Shown: positions 1 through 12,690, counted from the stretch's first letter. The stretch is DNA of 64,000 nt from Moringa oleifera (GCA_021397835.1 JAJFZO010000113.1:682001-746000); one strand, 5' to 3'. Notes: a model not told the origin generated them from the letters alone. Program-made: numbers and translations.

Positions 1-180
1 CCTATAAGATTATTATTTTTTCACTGTCATATTATATAAGTAAAGTTTGATATACTTAGTGAAAATTAAATAATGGTTATTCAAATATTGAAAAAATACA
101 AGAGATATTTCAAGATGCTTTAACATCATGCTACAAAAGTAATGCTTATTTATTAAACATGGTCTAATTATATATGAAGC
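1..180 (+). repeat. Start module, copy 1 (AT-rich, non-array)
   Basis: This AT-rich stretch is not made of the 17-bp repeat. It runs from a TTTTTTCACTGTCATATTA-like sequence through a GATGCTTTAACATCATGCTAC-like sequence to AAACATGGTC, after which the 17-bp array begins. The same succession recurs at 26,651, 45,086 and (shortened) 50,145, and its right half recurs at 42,415 and 55,960. It therefore marks the left edge of a larger repeat unit. It has no open frame of note and its function is unknown. Confidence 0.75.
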
Positions 181-3100
181 CTAATTTTTTTATTAATCCC
201 AATGAATTGTTAAGTACAATTGATTGTTAGGCCAAATTATAAATTTGGCCTAATTTTTTTAAACCCAATTAACATCCATTATGCATCATTTATTCCTAAG
301 CCTAATTTTTTCATGAGTTGATACACAATATACCCAATTAATTGTTAGACCTAATAAATTTTAGGGTCAACTAATTACTATGTCTAATTATTTATCTAAT
401 TTAATTATATTTGATCCAAGATTTCATAAAATCCAATTATATATTAGACCTAATTATATCACATGTCTAATTTGTTATATAAAATTAATTTCACATTTAA
501 TTATATCTTAGGCTATATAAGTTTAACCCAAATATATGTTAAACTATTTTCTTGGGCTCATGCATGTTACCTAATTAATTCAAGCATATTTAGCCCAATT
601 TTAGATTGGGTACAATTAAATATTTGGTCCAACTAATTCTTAAACCTAGTTAAATCTCAGACTCAATTAATTGTTAGGTCCAATTAATTGTTAAAGTCAA
701 TTAAATTTTAGAAAAAAGTATTTATTAGGCACAACCAATTAACTTTTTCTTTAATTCATAATTCTTTGGCCCAATTAGTTATTAAACATAATGAAATATT
801 ATGCTTAATTATATCTTAAGTCTAATTATAATTTCGATTCATGCATGCTGCATCCAATTATATCTTAAATTAATTATAAAATAAACCTTATAATTTATTA
901 TACTTTATTATATATTAAGCTCCATTCTTTATTAGACTCAGTTAAATTTTAAGTCAAATTAATTTTTTGATCACAATTAAATCTTAGATTCAATTAATTA
1001 TTAGGCCTAATTAATCATTTGATCCAATTATTGGGCGTCAATTATATTGCAAGCCCAAATACATTTTAGTTTTAGTTAATTATTATGCTCAAAATTTATT
1101 TTAGGCCCAATGGTACATGAGCCCAACTTGGGTCTAACTAATTTTTGTGAAAAATTTACATCTTAGGCCTAATTAATTAATAGATTAAATTACTTGCGAG
1201 ACCCAATCATTTGCTAAGTTTAAAAAATTATTCGGCTCAACTATATCTTAAGTCCAATATTTTATTTGGACCAATTATATAGTTTATTTATCATGCTCAA
1301 TTAAAAATTAAATCTTCAACTCAAACAATTATTTAACCCAACTAATTGTTAAGTCTAATTAATTATTAGGCTCAATTACACATTAAGCTCAGTTATTACT
1401 AAGCTTATTCTTAGGCCAAATTATACATTAAACTTAATTTTTTTTACGCATAATTTAAATTTAGGACTAAATAATTCTTAGGCCAACTAAGTGTTAGACT
1501 CAAATAAATCTTACCCTTGGAATATTAAGTCAACTCAATTCTTAAACCTTGTTATATATTAAGGTTAATTATTTGATAGTTTAATTTTTTATTAGGCTCA
1601 ACCAAAATCCTAAGCCTAACTAATTGTTAGCTAATTTTACATTAAGTACAATTTATTTAAGTGGATTGATTATACATTAAGGCAAAATTTTTATTAAGAG
1701 CTTAATTAATTATTGGTTTTTTCTGTCCAACTAATTCTTAGCCCAATTTGTTTAAAGCCAAACTCATTCTTAAGTTTAATTATTTTTTAGGTTCATGCAC
1801 GATATGTCAAATACATTATTAGATCTTATAGATATTAGGTCCAATTAATTATTAGCCTCAATTATATCTCAAATCTAATTATATTTGCCCTATTATATTA
1901 TAGGCTATGAGATCTAATTATATCATATGTCCAATTTTTATGACCTGATTAATTTTAAGCGAATTATATCTTAAATTATAATATTTATTAGGCTCAATTA
2001 CACATCGAATTATTTTTTGAACTTATGCATGTTAGCCAATTCAACATGGTTAAATTAAGTAATAGGCCTAATTATATCTTCGGCCCAATTATCCCTAAGA
2101 CCAAATTATAAATTAAGCCAAATTTTTATAAGGCTCAATTAAATCTTATGCCAAATTAATTGTTAAGTTTAATTAATTATTAAATTCAATTGAATGTATA
2201 TTTATTGGTCAAATTATATTTAGTCTTAATTTTTTATTAAACCTAATCAAATCATAAACCAAATTAATTATCAAGTCCAATGAGTTTTTAGGTCCAATTA
2301 ATAGTTAATGTCAATTACATATTCGATCTAATTAAATATTAGATCTGATTAATTTTATGACCAATTCATAAAATTAGGCAAAATTAGTTATTCAGCCAAA
2401 TTAATTATTATATTTGATTATATCTTAAGCTTAACCATAATTTTGATACAATTATTTCATAGGCTCAATCATTTTTATACCCAATAATGTATTTAGTTCA
2501 TGCACGCTACATCTAATCGTATATTAGATCTAATTAAATTTTATACCAATTTATTGATTAGTCTCATTTTGGCTTTTAGGGCCAACTATAGATCAAGCAA
2601 AATTATTTTTTAGGCCTAATTATATATTAAGTCTAATTTTTTGTTAAGGGTCAATTCAATCTTAACCCTAATTATATTTTAGCCATAATTATTTGTTAGT
2701 CTTCTTTCATTCGTTCATTTAATTATAAATCCATTAGCCCTAATTATCTATAAAATCTTGTTTTTTCATTAGGCTCAATTAAATCTTTTGTCCAATTAAT
2801 TCTTTATCACAACTAAATCTTGCATCCAATTAACTATGAGGCGCAATTAATTGTTCCACCAAATTATGTCACTAATTTTTAGGATAGATGACATATCAAA
2901 CTCACTTATGTCTTAGCCCCAATTAATTAGTAGGCTTAAATAAATTTTAGGCATAATCACTTATTAAGTCCGATTATATATTAAACCTTTTTATTATTAA
3001 GCCAAATTAATAGTTAGGCCAAATTAACTGTTAGACAACATTAAATCTTAGTCTTAATAAATTATTAAACATAATTAATTATTAGGTCTAATTATTTTTA

Positions 3101-4599
3101 GGTTCAATTAACTATTGGGTTCAATTACACCTTAGATCCAATATTTTATTCAACCCAATTACATATTGTGCTAATTGAGCTTAATTATCTATTAAACTTA
3201 ATTTTTTGTTGAAGTCAAAATATTTTTATTAAAGGCTCAGTTAATTATTTCATCGAACGAATTACTAGGCACAATGAATTATTAGTTCCATAGATGTTAT
3301 GCTCGATTATTTATTAAGCTTATTATATTAGTCCAATTTTTTATGAATCTCAATGAAATCGTTGGATCAATTAATTATTTTTTACTATAAATTATTTGAT
3401 CTAATTAATTGTCAAACTCAATTATTTTTATGGTCCAGTTAATATACAGTATGCTAAATTTTTTTCAGGATTGATTTAATCCCCAATTTCACATCAGATA
3501 GACTCAATTACTTCTTAGACATTATTTATTGTTAGATTGCAATATCTATTGGACTCAATAATATTTTAAGTTTAATTAAAATTTGAGTCCAATTATATCT
3601 TAGCCTTAATTTGTTTCCAGGTTCAATTATTTTTTGAGCCAATGCATGCTAGGTCCAATTAATTATTAACCTTATTATTTTTAAATTTAATTAATTGTTA
3701 GATCTAATTTATTTTTTATCAAAATTTTTATTATGCTCAATTAATTCTTAGTCTCAATTATATATTAAGCTTAATTTTTAATTGGATGCAATTAATTATT
3801 AGGTACAATTAAATATTGGCCTCAATTAAGTCTTTGTCCCAATTAATAATTAGGTTAAATTAATTTTTAGGCTCAATTAACACATACTTAATTGTAGAAC
3901 CTATTTCGTTCCTAGGGTTAATTATATGTTTAGGCCCAATTAATTATTAGGCTTGATTAATGAATTCCAATTATTTATGAGGCATAATTATATATTAAGT
4001 TCAATTATCATTTTAGGTCTGATTATATCTAGGTTGAATTCATTCTTAAATCCAATTTTTTTATTGAGCTCACACATGCTAAGCCCAATTTGTTAATAAA
4101 TGCAGTTATATCTCAAGGTTAATTAATTATTGGACATAATTATATTTTTTAGATATAATTATTTATTTGACCTGTTTCACTCTTAGGATCAACTATATTA
4201 TTTGTTAGGCCCAATTCATTTTTAAACGGATTATGCATGCTGAGTCTAATTATATCTTAAGCTCAAATAATTATGGAGTTCAATTACATCTTAAGCCTAA
4301 TTATATGTTAGAGTAAATTATTCGTTAAGGCTATTCTTTTCTTAGGCTTATTATATATTAAGATCAATATATATATATATATATATATATAGGCCTGATA
4401 ATCTCAGGAATTCTTAGGTATAGTTATATCTTTAGCACATTTATTTATTAGTATTAGTCAATTAGTATGCCCAATAATATTTTAGGTCCAATAATCATGA
4501 GGTTTCAAGTATATTTTATCCCCAATTATGTGTTAGGTCCATTTCATTCGTAGGCCCCATAATTCCTTATGCACAACTAATTCAAATTATGACTCATAA
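181..4599 (+). repeat. 17-bp degenerate megarepeat, forward array, segment 1
   Basis: The segment consists of hundreds of diverged 17-bp units resembling CAATTAATTATTAGGYC, often starting CCCAATTA or CCTAATTA and ending TTAGGC or TTAAGC. About 1-1,430 is colinear with 26,650-28,090. From about 1,500 onward it is colinear with 8,340-10,880, 22,080-24,880 and 38,410-40,960; a shared landmark is the ACATATCAAACTCACTTATG-like sequence near 2,890. It contains no gene. A (TA)n microsatellite lies at about 4,377-4,391. Confidence 0.85.
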
Positions 4600-5172
4600 A
4601 CATAATGCTAAACCTTAAACCTGTAATCCCTATGCAGTAACCTCTTAACCTTACTCTCTATGCCCTAACCCTTGAACACTGACCTCTTAATCTTAATCTT
4701 AACCCCTAAATTCTAAAATTAAAAATTTAAACCTTAAAGGCAATTTACCCTAGTCTCTCAACCCTAAACTCTAACCCCTAAACATTAAACCTTAAAATCT
4801 TAAACCCTAAACCTTAAAATCAAAAACTTAAACTCTAAAGATAATTTACACTATACCTCTTAACCCTAAACTCTAACCCCTAAACGTTGAAACCCTTAAC
4901 CCCTAGATCCTAAACATTTAGCCGTAAACCCTAAATCCTAAAACTAAAACCTGAACCCTAAAGCAAAATTACTAAATCCTAAACCCCAACCTTAACCATA
5001 AACCCAAACCCTAATCAATAAACCCTAAACTCTAAATCTTAAACCCTAACCCAAATCCCAAACCCCAACTCCTACACCTTAACCCTTGAATCATAAATTA
5101 AAAACATTAAGCTCTAACCCTTAACCACTAAACGGTAAACCCTAAAACTTAAATGCTAATCTCTAAACTGGT
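4600..5172 (-). repeat. Degenerate telomere-like tract, CCCTAAA strand, copy 1
   Basis: Short units such as CCCTAAA, CCCTAAC, CCTTAAA and ACTCTAACC are repeated loosely, giving a tract visibly rich in C, T and A on the plus strand. This is the complement of the plant telomere motif TTTAGGG, but it is much degenerated. It is immediately followed by the opposite strand form. Comparable tracts lie at 30,081, 48,516 and, truncated, 59,330. Confidence 0.8.
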
Positions 5173-5960
5173 TATAATATAGGATTTAGGGTTAATGATT
5201 CGAGAATGAGGTTTAGGGTTTAGAGTTTAGTAGCTAAGGGTTAGTGTTTAGGGTTTTGAGTTTAGTGGTTAGGTTTAGAGGTTAAGGGTTAAGGTTTATG
5301 GCTGGGGGTTAAACAGCTTTAGGGGTTAGAGGTTAAGGGTTAGCATTTATGGTTTATGGGTTAGGGGTCAGTGGCTAATATTTAGGGGTTATGGGTTAGG
5401 GTTTAGGGCTAACATATAGTGTTCAAGTGATCGAGTTTAGGGACTAGAATTTAAGGGTTTATGGTTTCCAAGTTAGTGTCTATGGTTTAGATGTTAGGGT
5501 TTAGAATTTAGAGTTTAATGTTTTAGGCTTTGAGTTTAGGGTTTAGAGTTAAAGATTTAGTAGCTAGTGCCCAGAATCCAAATTTTACATGTTAAAGTTT
5601 AAAGTTAGGTTTTAGTGTTTTGCGTTGAGGGTGGAGGAGTTAAGGCTAAGGTTATAGTTTAGAGGCTTGAATTTAGGGGTTGTGGCTTAAAGCTTAGCTT
5701 TTAAGGTGTAAGCTTGAGGGTTTAGGGGTTATGCTTAGGATTTAAGAGTTAGTGTTTATGATTTAATGTTTAGGGAGTTAAGGTTTAGGATTTGGGGTCA
5801 GAGTTTAAGGTTTTTGGTTTAAAAGGTTAAGGATTAAGGTAGGATTTAAGGTTCAGTGGTTGGAGTTTAGAGTTTATGATTTGTTAGTTATTCTTTAGGT
5901 TTTATAGATCAAAGTTTAGAGCTTAGGGCGGAATTAAGATTTAAGGTTTAAGGGTTCGGA
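5173..5960 (+). repeat. Degenerate telomere-like tract, TTTAGGG strand, copy 1
   Basis: Units such as GGGTTTAGG, GTTTAGAG and GGGTTAAGG are loosely repeated, mirroring the preceding CCCTAAA-type tract. The switch falls at the sequence CTAAACTGGTTATAATATAGG. The tract ends in AAGGGTTCGGAGAGTTTTGG. Copies 2 and 3 carry 136 extra bases at that point. Confidence 0.8.
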
Positions 5961-6062
5961 GAGTTTTGGCTAATAATTTACAGTTTATGATTGAGAAATG
6001 GTGAAAAACATCTTTGCATCTTTTAGGGTGGTGTTCATTTATATCCCTTTATTGTCCTAAAG
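5961..6062. repeat. Spacer module V, copy 1
   Basis: This is about 100 bp of higher-complexity sequence (AATGGTGAAAAACATC, then TTTTAGGGTGGTGTT) linking the TTTAGGG-like tract to the inverted 17-bp array. It is conserved at 31,421-31,525. In copy 3 it is cut off after about 25 bp, at 49,902. No function is evident. Confidence 0.65.
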
Positions 6063-6968
6063 CTTAAGTTTTAATTCAATCTAGTAAAAAAATTGAGCTT
6101 AATCTATTATTGGGTCTAAAAACGAAATAGATTAAAAAGTAATTGTTTTAAATATAATTGGGTCCAAAGTTATATTGAGCTTAATATATAGTTAGGTCTA
6201 AGAAATAATTTAGCTAAAAACCAAAATGTGCCTAACGTATATTAATTTGGCTTAAGTATAAATTAAACCTAATATAGAATTGAACTTTTTAATAATAGAA
6301 TCAAACAATTTGTTTCAACATTGATTAAGCGTAATATTTATTGTGCTTAATATATAATTGGCCCTAAAAAATAAAATGAATATTTTTAATAGTTAAGCCC
6401 AACAATTCATTTGGCCTAAAGATTCATTAAGTTTGTTGGGTCGAACAATCAATTAGGCTTAGTATTTATTTAGGTTTAATAAAAAAATTGAAAATTAATG
6501 AATATTTGAGCTAATATATAATTGAGTCTAACAAAATTTTAGACTTTAAGATTAATTATTTTCAATAATTAATTAGACCTAAAAAATAATGGGGCCTAGC
6601 AATTAATTGATTCTAAGTTAATTGTGATCAAGAATTAAATAGTACTTAATTGAACTGGGTATAATAGACTCAAATTATAATCGAACTTAAGATATATTTT
6701 GCTCTTATAAAGAACTGGATGTAATAGTAAATAGTATCACCTAAGATATATTCTATTATACATGAAACTTAAAAATAATTCAGTTAAAAAAAAATGACGA
6801 CAACTTATATAAATTTGGCATAAGAATTAATTAGGCTATAAAAATTATTAGGGCTAATATGTAATTAAGCCTAACACTTAATTGGACTAAACAATTCATC
6901 GCATTAAAAAATTAATTGGACATCGAATTCAATTGGGCCTCATAAAAAAATTGGCTTAATATATAATT
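6063..6968 (-). repeat. 17-bp megarepeat, inverted orientation, copy 1
   Basis: Here the repeat reads as the reverse complement of the flanking arrays. Units look like GGCCTAATATATAATTGG and AATTGGGTCTAA instead of CCCAATTATATCTTAGG. Orientation returns to forward near 6,968, just before a GTTTATGCATGCTACGACC-like sequence. Together with the telomere-like tracts this gives a large imperfect palindrome centred near 5,172. Confidence 0.75.
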
Positions 6969-9900
6969 ACTAGGACCAATTATTTAGTGGGTTTATGCAT
7001 GCTACGACCAATTATATATCTTAGTCCTATTTAAATCTTGCATCCAATTAATTCTTATTCATAATTAATCTCAAGGCTAATTAATTATGAGGGTTATAAA
7101 TTAATTCTTAGAACTAATTAATTGTTAGTTCCTTAATTATTATTTTAAATCCAATTACAACTTCGCTCAATTTAATTTCTCGGCACAATATTAAGTTCAT
7201 ACATGCTATGCCTACTTTTATCTTAAGCACAATTAAATATTATACCCAATTATATTTTAAGTCCAAATATTTATTAGTCTCATTTCATTCTTAAACCCAC
7301 TTATAAATTAAGCTTACTTATTTATTAGGTCTAACTATATATTAACTTAATTTTTTATAGTTCGATTCAATTAATTATTAGTCACAATTAAATCTTTGAT
7401 CAAATTAATTATTCGATGCAATTAATAATTAGGCCTAATAAATTATTTAGATCTTTAAATATTGTGCTCAATTACATCTCAAGCTCAATTATATTTCAAA
7501 CTCACATATTTATTAGGTCTAATTATATATGAAATTCAAATTTTTGTTACGCCTAATGAGATATTAGGCGAACTAATTCTTTCGTAGTATTAAATCCTAG
7601 GCTTAATTAATTAGTAGATTCAATTAAATTCTTAGCTTCACTATTTTGTTAGGTTCAATTATATATTAAGCTCGATTACATATCAAGCTCAATTTTTTTT
7701 ATTAAACTCAATTAAATCTTAATTTTGGCTCAATGAATTGTTAGCTCTAATTAGTTATTAAACCTAATTTTGCATTAAGTTTAATTTTTAATTAAACTCA
7801 ATTAAATTTTGAGCCAATCAATTTTTGGTTACAATTAAATCTTAGGCATTATTCATTATTTGACCAAATGAATTATTTGGTCCAATTAACTGTTAGATCA
7901 AATTACATCATAAACTCAATTATTTTCAGCACAATTAATTTTTAAGTCTAATTAATTTACATTTGGCTAAATTTGCACATGGACTGAATTATATTTTAGT
8001 TTCATACACAATAAATCGACTTATATCTTGGGCCCAATTATTCATATGCCTCAAGTATATCTTAAGTTTAATTATAAGTTGAATCCAATTATATTTCAGT
8101 TTGATTTGTTTTAGGTGCAATTAATTGTGGGCTTAATTATATCTTAAATCTAACTAATGATCGAACTGTATTATATTTTAAGCCCAATCATGTATGATGC
8201 TTAGTTAGTTCTTAGATCCAATTATATATTAAGAATAATTATGATTTAAGATCAATGATATATTAAGTCTAATTTTTATTAGGCTTAAATAAATCTTAAA
8301 CTTGCAATTTGGCACAATTAAATAGACCGAAATAAATCTCACCCTAGTAATTTATTAGGAAAATTTAATTCTTAAACCTTGTTATACATTAAGGTTAATT
8401 ATTTGATAGTTTGATTTTTTATTAGACCTAACCAAAATCCTCAGCCTAATTAATTGTTAGCTAATTTTTATATTAAGTTCAATTTATTTAAGTGGATTGA
8501 TTATATATTAAGGCAAATCTTTTATGCACGATATGTCAAATACATTATTAGACCTTATAGATGTTAGCTTCAATTAATTATTAGCCTCAATTATATCTTG
8601 AATCTAATTATATTTGCCCTATTATATTGTAGGCTGAAGTATATATGAGGTCTAATCATATCATATATCGAAATTTTATGACCTAATCAATTTTAGCTAA
8701 TTATATCTTAAACCATAATGTTTATTAGGCTCAATTACACGTTGAATTATTCTTTGAACTAATGCACGTTGGCCAATTTAACTTGGTCAAATTAAGTAAT
8801 GGGCCTAATTATATCTTTGGCCCAATTATTTCTAAGATCAAATTATAAATTAAGCTCAATTTTTTATAAGGTCCAATTAAATCTTAGGCCCGACTATTTT
8901 TTATACACTATTAAATCTTATATCAAATTAATTGTTGTCTAATTAATATTAGATTCAATTAAACATATATTTATTAGGTCAATGAGTCTTAATTTTTTTA
9001 TTAGACTTAATCAAATCATAAACCAAATTAATTATCAAGTCCAATGACTTTCCAGGTCCAATTAATAGGTAATCTCAATTAGATATTCGATTTAATTGAA
9101 TATTATATCTGATTAATTCTATGCCCAATTCATAAAATTAAGCACAATTAGTTATTTGACCTAATTAATTATTATGTTTAATTATATCTTAATCTATATT
9201 ATAATTTTGATACAATTATATCTTAGGCTCAATCATTTTTATACCCAATAAAGTATTTAGTTCATGCACACTACATCTAATCATATATTAGATCTAAATA
9301 AATTTTATGGTAATTTATTAATTAGTCTCATTTTGGCCCTTAGGGCCAATAATAGATCAAGAAAAATTATTTTTAGGCCTAATTATATATTAAGTCTAAT
9401 TTTTTGTTACAAGTCAATTCAATCTTAACCCTAATTATTTGTTAGTCTTCTTTCATTCGTACATTTGATTATAAATCTATTAGCCCTAATTATATATAAA
9501 ATCTTGTTTTTTTATTAGGCTCAATTAAATCTTTTGTCCAATTAATTCTTGATCACAATTAAATTTTGCATCCAATTATCTATGAGGCGCAGTTTATTGT
9601 TCCACCGAATTATGCCACTAATTTTTAGGATAGAGGACATATCAAACTCACTTATGTCTTAGTCCCAATTAATTAGTAGGCTTAAATAAATTTTAAGTGT
9701 AATTATTTATTAAGTCCAATTATATATTAAACCCTTTTATTATTAAGCCAAATTAATAGTTAGGCCAAATTAACTCTTAGACAACATTAAATATTAGTCC
9801 TAATAAATTATTAAACATAATTAATTATTAGATCGAATTTATTTTAGGCCCAATTAACTATTGGGCTCAATTACACCTTAAGTCTAATATTTTATTCAAC

Positions 9901-10885
9901 CTAATTGTTTATTAAGCTTAATTATCTATTAAACTCAATATTTTGTTGAAGTCAAAATATTTTTATTAAAGGCTCAATTAATTATTTGACCAAACGAATT
10001 ACTAGGCACAATGAATTATTAGTTCCTATAAGATATTATGCTCAATTATTTATTAGGCCCATTTATATTTGAAGCCCAATTTTTTAAGAATCTCAATAAA
10101 AGTTTTAGATCAATTAATTATTTTCACTATAAACTATTTGGTTCAATTAATTATTAGGATCAATTATTTTTATGGTCCAATTCATATAAAGTAGGCTAAA
10201 TTTCTTGTAGGATTGATTTATTTTTCAATTTCACGTCAAATAGACTCAATTATTTTCTAGACATTATTTATTGTTAAATCGAAATATCTATTGGACTCAA
10301 TAATATTTTTAGTTGAATTAATATTTGAATCTAATTATTTCTTATGCTTAATTTGTTTTTAGGTTCAATTATTTTTTGAGCCAATGCATGCTAGGTCCAA
10401 TTAATTATTACCCTAATTATTTTAAAATTCAATTAATTATTGAATCCAATTATATTTTTCATCTAATTTTATATTAAGCTCATTTAATTCTTACTCAATT
10501 ATATATTAAGTCTAATTATTTATTAGGATCAATTATATATTAAACTTAATCTTTAATAAGACATAATTAATACTTAATTATATGTTTGAGCCCATCAATT
10601 AGTAGGCTTGATTAATGAAGTCTAATTATTTATGAGGCATAATTGTATATTAAGTTAAATTATTAGGTCCAATTATATCAAGGTTGAATTCATTCTTCAG
10701 CCCAATTATTTATTGGGCTCACGCATTCTACGCCCAATTTGTTATTAAATGCAGTTATATCTCAAGGTTAATTAATTGTTGGACCTAATTATATTTTAGA
10801 TATAATTATTTATTTGACCTATTTCACTCTTAGGATCAATTATATGTTAAACTATATTATTTGTTAGGCCCAACTTTATTCAAAG
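6969..10885 (+). repeat. 17-bp megarepeat, forward array, segment 2
   Basis: This is a diverged forward 17-bp array without genes. From about 7,180 it is colinear with 20,880-24,880 and 37,190-40,960. The shared landmarks occur in the same order: the CATGCACACTACATC-like site near 9,265, the ACATATCAAACTCACTTATG-like site near 9,630 and the CCAATGCATGCTAGGTCC-like site near 10,380. Confidence 0.85.
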
Positions 10886-11760
10886 TTTAATAAAAAATAA
10901 TATTGTTTTCTCAAGAATTAGTTTTTAATATATTAATTTTTAATGGTATTGCTAGCCGCCTTGATTTAATTATGCTTATTCATGTGAATACCAACCAATT
11001 GCAAACAAAAAGAAAAAAAATCCTTTAATTTTAATTTAAAATAGTTTATTTTAAAAATATTAAGTGATTAATATATATCAATATGAGCTTTGAAATTTTC
11101 AATTAAAAACAAATGAATTTGATGAGCTAATTAAATAGGAATTTTGCAAAGCAAAAAAGTGGAACAAAGGTTATGAAAACCATATTTGAGTCTTTCTTTC
11201 ATAATTCTACACATAAAATATCTATTTAATCTAAATTGACTTACTTTTATTTTTTTATATAGAAACAATTCAAATTGGTGATTTTGTACAATGAATTTTA
11301 ATTTTAAATTTATAACAAACATGAAAAAAATATACAATAAAAAAGTCAAAATTTTTGAGTATTGAAAATATATATATTTAAAATTTTTATTCTAAATGTT
11401 GTAGTAAAAAATAATGAAAATAACTTTACTACTGAAAAAAATTCTAAAAATATATTTATGGTAGTTTGAATATTTATTTATATTTTTTACAAATTTCAAG
11501 ACATATTTTGTTGTAAAATATCTTTTATTTGCATAATTTATTAAAAATTAAAGATAATATTTAATTTAGAGTAAATTAAAAATTTTATACGTAAAATTGA
11601 TAAAAAAATATTAAAAAATTGATTAAAAAACCCAAATGCTATTATTTAATAAGTTTAAATATTTTAATATTATTATAATATATGATAAAATATAAAAGAA
11701 ATAATACAAATAATATAAGATAGTGTTACTTAAAACTTCTAAATGATAAATAAATCCTTA
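10886..11760. repeat. Module Z, copy 1 (degenerate foldback-related segment)
   Basis: This is AT-rich sequence without the 17-bp period. It corresponds to parts of 28,641-29,370, 40,961-42,400, 47,071-47,800 and 54,411-55,950. Its right half resembles the right arm of the foldback element at 51,928-52,477 (GTAGTTTGAATATTTATTTA, then an AAGACATATTTTG-like part and a TTTAATTTAGAGTAAATTAA-like part). I infer it is an old, decayed member of that transposon family. A short minus-strand frame at 11,131-11,349 is not kept as a gene. Confidence 0.55.
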
Positions 11761-12401
11761 CAATTATATCTTAAGTTTAATTAAAATTTGAGTCCAATTA
11801 TATCTTAAGCTTAATTTGTTCCCAAGTTCAATTATTTTTTGAGCCCATACATGCTAGGTCCAATTAATTATTAGCCCTATTATTTTTAAATTCAGTTAAT
11901 TATTGGATCCAATTATATTTTTTATCTAATTTTATATTAAACTCATTTAATTCTTAGTCTCAATTATATATTAAGCCTAATTATTTATTAAGATCAATTA
12001 TATATTAAACTTAATTTTTAATTCGACATTCTTATGTATAATTAAATCTTAATGTCAAGTAAATAAGTCTATCTAAATTAATATTCAAGTTAAATTAATT
12101 TTTAGGCTCAATTATATTTTACAGATACTTAATTGTAGAGCCTATTTCATTCTTAGGGTTAATTATATGCTAGGCCCAATTAATTATTAAGCTTGTTTAA
12201 TGAAGTCTAATTATTTATAAGGCATAATTATATATTAGGTTCAATTATGATTTTAGGTCTAATTATTTCGAGGTTGAATTCATTCTTCAGCCCAATTATT
12301 TATTAGACTCACGCATGCTAAGCCTAATTTGTTATTAAATGTAGTTATATCTCAAGGTTAATTAATTATTGGACATAATTATATTTTATTTATTTGACGA
12401 G
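11761..12401 (+). repeat. 17-bp megarepeat, forward array, segment 3
   Basis: This is a forward 17-bp array colinear with 24,240-24,880 and 42,660-43,245, ending where module W begins. The landmark GCATGCTAAGCC-like site lies near 12,313. No gene is seen. Confidence 0.8.
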
Positions 12402-12690
12402 TCACTCATAGATTCTGACTTGGATCTTTAGGCAAAATCCAACTCGCTCCGTTCGTGAGCCCATACTTCTTACGGTGTTTTTCTGAAGCTCTGCCAGTAT
12501 AGCGCGGTAGCTATGTGCCATGCTATGATTTTCGGACAGTCTAGTTAGAGACCTTCCCTTGTTTTTCTGTTTCTTCTTGCTTTGATTCGATCTGCTTTCT
12601 CAAGAAAGATGGGCTTTTGAGGGAGAAAGGAAAAGAGAGAAGGGGACGAGGAAGAAATTGTTGAAGACGTGAATTTTATTGTTTAAATCG
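12402..12690 (-). pseudogene. Module W, copy 1: captured gene fragment (leader plus exon-like frame)
   Basis: On the minus strand a pyrimidine-rich, plant-leader-like stretch (about 12,680 to 12,560) precedes an ATG at 12,521-12,519. A 39-codon open frame follows, ending in TGA at 12,404-12,402. The peptide begins MAHSYRAILAELQ, later has GSRTERVGF and ends RIYE. The third copy (43,369-43,250) keeps the same 39-codon length with no indels. By my count 9 of 17 base differences between the two are silent, and most amino-acid changes are mild (K/R, K/Q, A/V, M/V). This looks like an exon once under protein-level constraint and then carried along in the repeat unit. A splice donor may overlap the final GAGTGAC. 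I do not recognise the protein, and whether it is still expressed is unknown. Confidence 0.5.

Noticed and set aside
4600..5960. Relic of a head-to-head telomere fusion
   Set aside because: A fusion reads TTTAGGG repeats followed by CCCTAAA repeats. Here the order is reversed in all three complete copies, and the tracts are amplified parts of a repeat unit.
11131..11349. Minus-strand frame of 72 codons in module Z
   Set aside because: Low-complexity, Phe/Leu/Lys-rich translation of AT-rich sequence. No family features were seen and I did not find the frame kept in the other Z copies.
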